NCBI RefSeq assembly: GCF_032854445.1
Contig: NC_088301.1
Span: 51,635,187-51,695,186, forward strand
DNA length: 60,000 bases
DNA from: Liolophura sinensis
Lineage: Eukaryota > Mollusca > Polyplacophora > Chitonida > Chitonidae
Direction: 5' to 3'
Shown: positions 53,351 through 60,000 of the stretch, piece by piece
Layout: every line of letters starts with the position of its first letter
Position numbering within the stretch: position 1 is the first letter of the stretch
Program-made: the position numbers and the translations under genes
Notes under the pieces: generated by a model
Told to the model about the DNA's origin: nothing
The model's database searches: none
The model's input: the letters and a program-made list of their open reading frames with translations, nothing else

Positions 53351-53394
53351 CAGTCCACCAGCAGAATCCCGGTTCATGTGGGACTATAAAATAA

Positions 53395-53880
53395 AAGTCT
53401 ACAACATTGATCGTAAAACAAAAGCAGCGGGAGATGGTGTAATAGTTGACAAATTGTCACACCTACCACTGAAAGCCAGCCTGTTGTCAAATTACCTCAG
53501 TTAGTGGTTTATTCTCACTGTTCATGTAAATGGTTAAATAGTTGCAAGTTACACGCTCTCTCGCACCATGGCTTAAGCAGAATTAATTTTTTAAAATGCA
53601 CTTATGTTATTGGCAATATTTTACGTGACTCTTGTGTAGAATTACGCAAAACGCTGTGCTGTCATCACATTTTACATACTATAACATTAAAACAATGAAA
53701 TGGGATCAGGCCTCGGGGATGCTTAGTCTACCACCTGAATCCTGGTTTAACTACAATATAAAATGCTAAGGCACAGGGGATAAAACCAGGGGAGTAAAAC
53801 CGCCCTCTACCATTTGCCGTCTGTCAGACTATCGTCGCTGCACTGGTTTTACTCTATAGTTGTTGTTAGTACACAATCTA
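53395..53880 (+). repeat. Dispersed ACCAG repeat family, tandem copy 2 with inverted terminal fragment
   Basis: Ordered blocks GGTGTAATAGTTGACAAATT, CCTCAGTTAGTGGTTTATTC, GTAAATGGTTAAATAGTTGC, CACCATGGCTTAAGCAGAAT, GTGCTGTCATCACATTTTAC and CGGGGATGCTTAGTCTACCA. At 53822-53880 the family head appears inverted (ATCGTCGCTGCACTGGTTTT), so this copy has inverted-repeat-like ends. Confidence 0.7.
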
Positions 53881-56118
53881 TCATGTGTATCTGACATTCC
53901 CCATCAATGAATTCCACGAGATTTACTTTATGTTGTGTTGTGTTTCATCTAGTGTCAAAACTCTACCAGTAGGAATGTAAATTAGAAAATATCTTCAAAA
54001 ACATGCAGGCTGCATGGAATTATTTCATACAAAAGAGCCTGAACAAATTTTTGGCTGATGTTTTTCTGTTAGAACATGCAATATCTTTCAATCTTCTTGA
54101 CGAGTAAAGACATCTTGTTTATGAGGACATATTGAACACGTCAGTAGTCTATTCTTCAAAACTGTATAACAGTGCACACTGTGAGTAAGCTAATAGTCTC
54201 TGTGGTCTTCTAATATACATCAGCATAAAGTATGATACGTTTGAATTTCACGCAATAACATAAAATTTCCAGATTTTCTCGTTGCTTAAAACTTGAGCCA
54301 TATTTTTACGTTTTTATTTACAGAACAGCTGCAATCGTCCAGTAAACCAAGACAAAACACTTGAATATGTTTCCTTATCGAATGCATTTGTTGAATATCG
54401 TACTTATGTGAAAAGATGATCGTTTTAAGGAGTCACAGTCGATAAAATAAGAAAGTTTTATTGTTGTCGAATATTCCCAAAATTAAAAAAAAAAGTGAAA
54501 CCATTCTAACATCAAAATCAATATCCAGATAACTCAAGAACACCCAACTGAATTTGCATGGTTCATTTTGAAACACAGTAACACAAATTTAGAGGTACAT
54601 CTCTTGGTATGCATTAATTCGTTATGCAAATTAAAAGAATAGTTTTTTGGCAGTTGACAAAAAATTATACAGTGTGTCCTTCAAACTGATTGGCTGATTT
54701 GGTTCTCTCGCGAACACGTGCGTTTTGTCGTTGACACTTCTGTCAGAGAGTGGAGATACAGACACAGGTTAGAAGAGATATTGCAGTTGGTCTTCCAAAT
54801 ACCCGTTGGTGTCATTCAAGTCTGCGAACATGATACATTGCTCAGTTGGGTTTTCGTTGTCGGATATAGTATTAATACTGTAATCAATCAGTGAGAAGAC
54901 ATGTTTTAAACAGAGCTTTGATTACTGGAGCCCTGTGCACCTGTCATGAAAGTCTACACACTTAATAATTCAGCATCAATCACGGGCCCATATTACACCC
55001 TTTTTCCTTAACCCGACTTGTCTCTACGTGGTGCCGCTTAATGTGTTGCCAGCTGAACACATATGGCTTTATTTCTAACTAAAATTCATGGCATGGGCTG
55101 AATACAATACATTCCCATGGTTCTCTGAATATCAGTATTTAAAGTTACATATGTCGTTATTCATTCTGGGTATCTCAATTTTAGCGTCGTTTTTTTACGT
55201 TCGTAGGCAATCCTTCATGAACGATTCCAGTCTATAATAATGGTATAACCAATTCATCTGTCGAGCATTATTTCACTATCAAATATACGCAATATGTAAG
55301 AAGATTATCCACCAGCGGAGAAGCGGTTCAATATTTCACTATGTCGGTATGAATTTCTAAGCAATAAAAGTTGTCACGTTGTAAGAGTATAATTAAAACA
55401 TGACACAAAAGTGAAACAACTCAAAACGCAACCGAAGCCTATAAGTTGTGAACAACTGCTGACACATGGTTTTACACACGATGATTATACCAATCACCAG
55501 TACACAGTGTCAATGTCTCAAACGGTCGTGTGCACATATCGTTAATTGATAACGATGTACAATAAAAAAGAATGTTATGTGGATATACGGAAACGTACCA
55601 GGTTTATTTTCATTTTATTTTCCTCCAAAGTTAAACACATTAAGCTGTGTCCTGAGCTCGTCGAATATACATCAGATTTGTTAGTATCTCAGCCGAATGT
55701 AATGAATGGTTGTATCTGGAGAGCAATTTAAATGCAATTGTTCAAACACAATTCTAGCTGATGGCAAAGGTTTGTTGTTTTCACCAAGCTTGTCTTGACC
55801 TGTAGTTAGTGATTTCTCCACGATGAGCGCGTTATTTATCTGTATGCAGTAAATGAAATCAACTCACAAAATCGCCTGCCGAAACTTATGTATACCAACA
55901 TTTTGCTGGCAGAGTAAAATTCCCCGATGCATTGTACCTTCACATGGTTGTATGTAAATGCACAACATTTTGTGCAATTCTTCGCCAAAGACGTTTATTA
56001 CATTGCAGTTACCATCCTTCCATTTTCGTTGTCAATATAAACGCATATTTTTACCTAATTTTGCTCCAGTCATTCTGCCTTCTATGAGGCGTATAGGTTG
56101 CTACTTTTTAAGCATTTA
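53881..56118. other. No gene recognised
   Basis: AT-rich, short frames only; no repeat family recognised. Confidence 0.4.
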
Positions 56119-56455
56119 GACCGCTTTGGTGGTCTAATGGTTAGAGCGTCCGCCTCGAAGTTGGGAGATCCTTGGATCAAACCAAAATATAATAATACCA
56201 TAGACTTTAGAAATGGTACTTGTTGCTGCCTCGCTTGGCGCTCAGCACTGAGAGGTTAGAACAAGGAAACTGGACTTGTGTACCCAGTGTCGGTATAATG
56301 TGACTGGGTGAGGTGTCATGCCTGCTGCCTTCTCCGTGATGCTTCATTGGCAGCAGCACTTTGGCGACTTGGACTCGCCCTGCCACAAGAGGACACATAA
56401 TATGAACACATCTAATGATTCCTCCTCGTCATATGTCTGAAAAATTATTAAGCAT
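56119..56455 (+). mobile_element. tRNA-derived SINE, mollusc type
   Basis: The head has a polymerase III A-box-like TGGTCTAATGGTTAGAGCG and a decayed B box (GGATCAAACC, expected GGTTCGANTCC). The body contains AAATGGTACTTGTTGCTGCC, CTTGGCGCTCAGCACTGAGA, CAGTGTCGGTATAATGTGAC, TGGCAGCAGCACTTTGGCGA and CTTGGACTCGCCCTGCCACA, and ends CGTCATATGTCTGAAAAATT. I recognise this arrangement as a widespread molluscan SINE. Not a functional tRNA gene. Confidence 0.8.
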
Positions 56456-56477
56456 AGGTTGTGTGTAAACACTTGCC

Positions 56478-56525
56478 AGCTATCACACTGTCGTTGCTGC
56501 GCTGGTTTTACTCTCCATTAGTAAA
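56478..56525 (-). repeat. Dispersed ACCAG repeat family, inverted head fragment
   Basis: CACACTGTCGTTGCTGCGCT followed by GGTTTTACTC, the reverse complement of the family head. It lies just right of the tRNA SINE. Confidence 0.55.
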
Positions 56526-58439
56526 TTCTTATCACCACGTTTTGAAGTTCATCTGCTTATTCCATATCTCAAAGACAACGAAAGAAGAAACGACAGTTGA
56601 CAGATTAAAGAGAAGTGACGTATGTTAATGAATATCCTTCATTGATTAATGTAGTAATGGATATAGTTGATACAAGCAATCTGGATTTCGTTTTACATGG
56701 ATGAGTTTCAAATCTGTACAAGCATTTCAAATAAATCGACAGTGTTAAAGAAATTTCCGCTTATCAACATATCTCTTACTATGTCCTATCACGTCGTGTC
56801 GGAAGAATTCATCAACATTACAGTTCAGTGAAAACGGGTGATATAAAAATATTAATGTTTTATCACAAAGCTTACAGTGAAAATCCTTGGTGCAACTGCT
56901 ATGGTCAAGAATACACTCTTCCTGTAACCTTATAAACAGTGTTCTCTATGTAGATCTAAACCTTGCGGCATTCGTCTGATATACAGCACCTGCTGAACGT
57001 TCTAACCAAAATTCAACACTCCACAGGAATTTCATATTTCGTGATTTGGCTTATGAAAAGCTAGACGTTTGGATAATGGTACGGTGATGACTAACGCTTT
57101 ACATACATTGAACGAATATCTTTAGCGAGGCGTCTGTCATTCAGATTCTATTAAGAGCGATATCGCTGATGTATTATGCTGTCATCGTGTTGTAACCTTT
57201 CCTTTTCAGCCATAAAACATCCGAATGTTTGACTTTCCTGATGATCTCGAAGCAAATTATTGTACTGATGCTCGATTAACCAGAACTTACGACACAATAG
57301 TTTAATATAGTAAACATTAGTTGCAATTTTACCACAGTCAATGATTATAATGCGAATATTTCAGATATTGCAGATGAAGTAAAATAATCGATACATGTCT
57401 TTTTAAATTCAGTAATAACCCATTCTTTGGTTAAGAGTAGCTGGTTGGTTGATATTAAGTATACCACACATCAGTACCGGTCCGTCCATGCCTACGGTTT
57501 AAGTACACCTCGCCAGATTGGAAAAGTTTCTCGAGTGGTCATCATCTTTTTACATGTTGTTTAACGTTTTGCTATGTTTTGGATAACACAGGTTCCTTGT
57601 ATATAGCTCCGAGAAGACATACTAATGGAGAGCCCTGCTTATTTACTCTACCACCAGGTGTATACCAAAGTGCGAAAAGGCGCTTGTAAATAAATCCGTA
57701 AAGCACGTGCGGGGGTAAGTCAGATGTTTTCAATATAGCTGACAGCCAACCAACAACAAGTCGGGTTCTTTTTAAACTTAGAACCTCTGAAAGACAGACG
57801 GTGCAACAGAATATGTTATTCTGTATATATGTGAAGCGAATCATTCGCGTAATCGAAGAACAGATATACAGATAACGAGGAGTTCCACATGGCCAAGCAA
57901 ACCACGTCACTATTTCATATCGCCTAGGTTACTAGTGCATGGACCATGCCTGTGACGATTCGTTATCGAATGCATTACGAACGTATATCATGAATTATTT
58001 GTGTTCATATGAAATCATGTCCACGCTCAACTGGTCAAGTTTGATCTTTCTTTATTTCGGTGAACGACGGATGACAGCTATTCAACCAAGCAACAGAGAA
58101 AAATACAAAAGTCCGATAAAAAGCATAAAAGGGATTATCATGTAGTTCATTACCTTTATTCAAGGTATAAACCCTTCTGGCGTTGATTTCTAACATTTCC
58201 AGAAGTACAAGCAATAATAGTGACACGCTTTAAGCTCCAGATAGATGTAACATCGTTTACAGCATCAGACATGCCAATTATTTATGCGTGCGTTCATTAC
58301 TTACTGTAGGCGAGTGGGGTGGATTTACTTCACACGCCACGCACATTACTTATTTACTGTTGTCTTTTTATAGCCTCGCCCTAAGTGGCTGATGAATATA
58401 GTGGGTATAATATAAAGACTACAGCACAGAAGGCTGGCT
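56526..58439. other. No gene recognised
   Basis: A minus-strand frame of 112 codons (57572-57910) has no recognisable domain. Otherwise featureless. Confidence 0.35.
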
Positions 58440-58775
58440 TTGCGTCCTTATTGCCCAAAGAAATTCATTGAGTTGGTACCTGTACGCAGTCCTTCATGCC
58501 CCAAGAAATCCATTGAGTTTATACCCATACGCAGTATTTATTGCCCCAAGAATCTCATTGAAACACTCAGTCCATACTGCCTCCAACGAACTCACTGAGT
58601 TTGTAACTATACGCAGTTTTTATTGCCCCAAGAAACTCATTGAAACACTCAGTCTTTACTGCCTCCAACAAACTCAATGAGTTTGTACCTATACGCAGCT
58701 TTTATTGTCCCAAAACACCCATTGAAACACGCAGTCTTTACTGCCTCCAACAAACTCACTGAATGTTAATACAAT
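58440..58775. repeat. About 82-bp tandem repeat
   Basis: Repeated ATACGCAGTTTTTATTGCCC, CAAGAAACTCATTGAAACAC, TCAGTCTTTACTGCCTCCAA and CAAACTCACTGAGTTTGTA. The ATACGCAG word recurs at 82-bp steps (58612, 58694) and at a shorter 45-bp step at the left end. Confidence 0.85.
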
Positions 58776-59260
58776 ATCAGGGCCAGTGAAGAATCTGGGA
58801 GGTATCTTGATCTAGACAGAATGCACTGTATATAATGACACAATGAAGGGCTAACATCTAAAACAAGAGCAAATAAAACAAGACGGATGACTGAATGAAT
58901 GAGTAGATAACAGGTAGGTCACATAACTCATCATCTGAAGTTAGCCAAAAACAAATAGCTTAAATGTTCATTTGGCATTTAAATATGCTGTCCTGTTTAC
59001 TTACAACCCCAGAGATTCTGTGAAAGCCCATATTTAATAGGAGAATATTAATCCACCATTCTTCCGTCCAAAGTTTATTGTCCTCTGTGTTACTATCAAT
59101 CCCATCAGTTCTGTTGTGTCTTAAATTACGGCAACGACAAGTGTAATGTTTATAAAAACGTACAATGCATCATGACATACAACAGCTTCAGATATGTTTA
59201 AATCCGCTAGTAAATGAACGATTCCTAGGTTCAAGTCAATTTCCACATGTAAAAACTTAC
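58776..59260. other. No gene recognised
   Basis: AT-rich; nothing supported. Confidence 0.4.
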
Positions 59261-59520
59261 CCCACTGCAATAACGCTGATATCACTTGTCTGCGGTCCAG
59301 CGTCTGGAGCAGCTTGTGTTTGAATCCGAGTGTTACTGTTTCTGCAGTCTGTCGATATTGTGCATGTAAAGTAGGCTTGCATGCAGGTTAATCTGTCTGA
59401 GTATCGGCGTATGGTAAAACTGGTCGTGTCAGGGTAACGTCCAACTGAGTAGTGTGTTCCTGTTACCACCGGGTGCCCTCGGACTAGTACGTGGATCCTC
59501 GCGCAGGCAACAGGAGAAAT
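59261..59520 (-). CDS. Candidate exon, Ig-like extracellular domain
   Basis: 260 nt between an acceptor-like CTGTGCCAG and a strong donor (GTGG|GTAAGT when read as GCAGTGGG|GTAAG); phase 0 in, phase 2 out. The peptide includes ARIHVLVRGHPVVTGTHYSV, DTTSFTIRRYSDRLTCMQA and YFTCTISTDC. The FTI....D...AYFTC run resembles the D-E-F strands of an Ig fold. It ends GPQTSDISVIAV, similar to KADIVIVAAG at the right edge. The gene would run leftward on the minus strand. Confidence 0.38.
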
Positions 59521-59877
59521 CTGGCACAGGTATTTTTATCAGTTTAACAGTTGCCCTTGACTGTAAAGCATACAGACATCATAGTTGAAATGAACACGCC
59601 ACTCTACCTAGTTATTGTATCGTTCAAGCCGCAGAGAGTCCAGAAAAGTTCACCTCCTTCGCTGAACCATTTTTACACTTTGGCATATTTTTACATATCA
59701 TTTAAATTAGCATCTCGTCCTGCTGACGTGAGATATGGACCATGTCATTAAACGTTGGGACATGATAAACATTTTCCTGCAAAATGCTTGCAGTACTTTA
59801 TGTACTTATTTATTTGACAACTGTATACAAGAATCTTTCAATTACGATCAGGTTTATTGGTGAGGGATGTAGGCGTG

Positions 59878-60000
59878 ACCAGAATTACCATCGCCAATCG
59901 AAAGGTACATCAAACCCTGCAGCGACGATAACGATATCAGCTTTGAGTCTGCGACCCCAAGTCAAGGGTACGTTGGCAGCAACGCGCGCTTGTTTTTCTT
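59878..60000 (-). CDS. Candidate partial exon at right edge
   Basis: The minus strand is open from the window edge with RVAANVPLTWGRRLKADIVI then VAAG. The end resembles the end of the exon at 59261-59520 (TSDISVIAV followed by Gly). At the matching place there is GCAGG|GTTTGA, a non-consensus GT. The frame itself continues to a TGA/TAA region near 59878 with another GT (CGATG|GTAATT). Too short to classify. Confidence 0.2.

Noticed and set aside
56119-56190. A tRNA gene.
   Set aside because: Only the A-box region is good; the B box is decayed, the cloverleaf does not close, and the sequence continues into a SINE body.
57572-57910. A 112-codon minus-strand frame.
   Set aside because: Composition is mixed, with no recognisable motif; no splice or poly(A) support found.

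Overview
The window is animal nuclear DNA: AT-rich, intron-rich with GT-AG splice sites, and full of minisatellites, SINEs and small DNA transposons. A tRNA-headed SINE at about 56.12-56.46 kb and a second SINE family ending in AAATAAATA-type tails (5.9, 10.6 and 44.6 kb) look like repeats I know from mollusc genomes. The best guess is a mollusc, possibly a bivalve; this is recognition from memory, not a search.

One gene is reconstructed fully. An adhesion G-protein-coupled receptor (aGPCR) lies on the minus strand from about 21.55 kb down to 1.89 kb. Sixteen coding exons with compatible phases total 4776 nt, giving 1591 residues plus stop. In order it has a signal peptide, two cadherin repeats, a small FN3-like module, 14 EGF-like domains, a hormone-receptor (HRM) domain, a GAIN domain with a GPS cleavage site, seven membrane helices and a tail of about 120 residues ending in a PDZ-ligand-like TQL. 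The GPS keeps the His-Leu/Thr cleavage triad but has lost two of its four usual cysteines. A 3' splice site precedes the start codon, so a 5' leader exon must lie further up; 34792-34958 is a candidate.

The introns hold most of the recognisable repeats: a 23-bp minisatellite in the TM1/TM2 intron, a 571-bp element with perfect 16-bp inverted ends, SINE copies, and a roughly 52-bp tandem array whose first unit contains the acceptor of the first GAIN exon.

Left of the receptor (1-1.9 kb) are two candidate Cys-rich exons of another minus-strand gene. From 21.6 to 42 kb no complete gene is visible. That stretch holds a G-quadruplex motif, a proline-rich candidate exon, an integrase-like fragment, a three-monomer 37-bp higher-order repeat, a CpG-richer promoter-like segment near 35.2 kb, and a 740-bp element with PIF/Harbinger-like ends.

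From 42 to 60 kb a few minus-strand candidate exons share a loose Ig-like pattern (42.2, 42.8-43.0, 59.3 and 59.9 kb). A plus-strand candidate terminal exon with a poly(A) signal lies at 46.65-46.97 kb. The rest is dispersed or tandem repeats and featureless AT-rich DNA. All gene models are read from sequence only, and intergenic exon calls are tentative.
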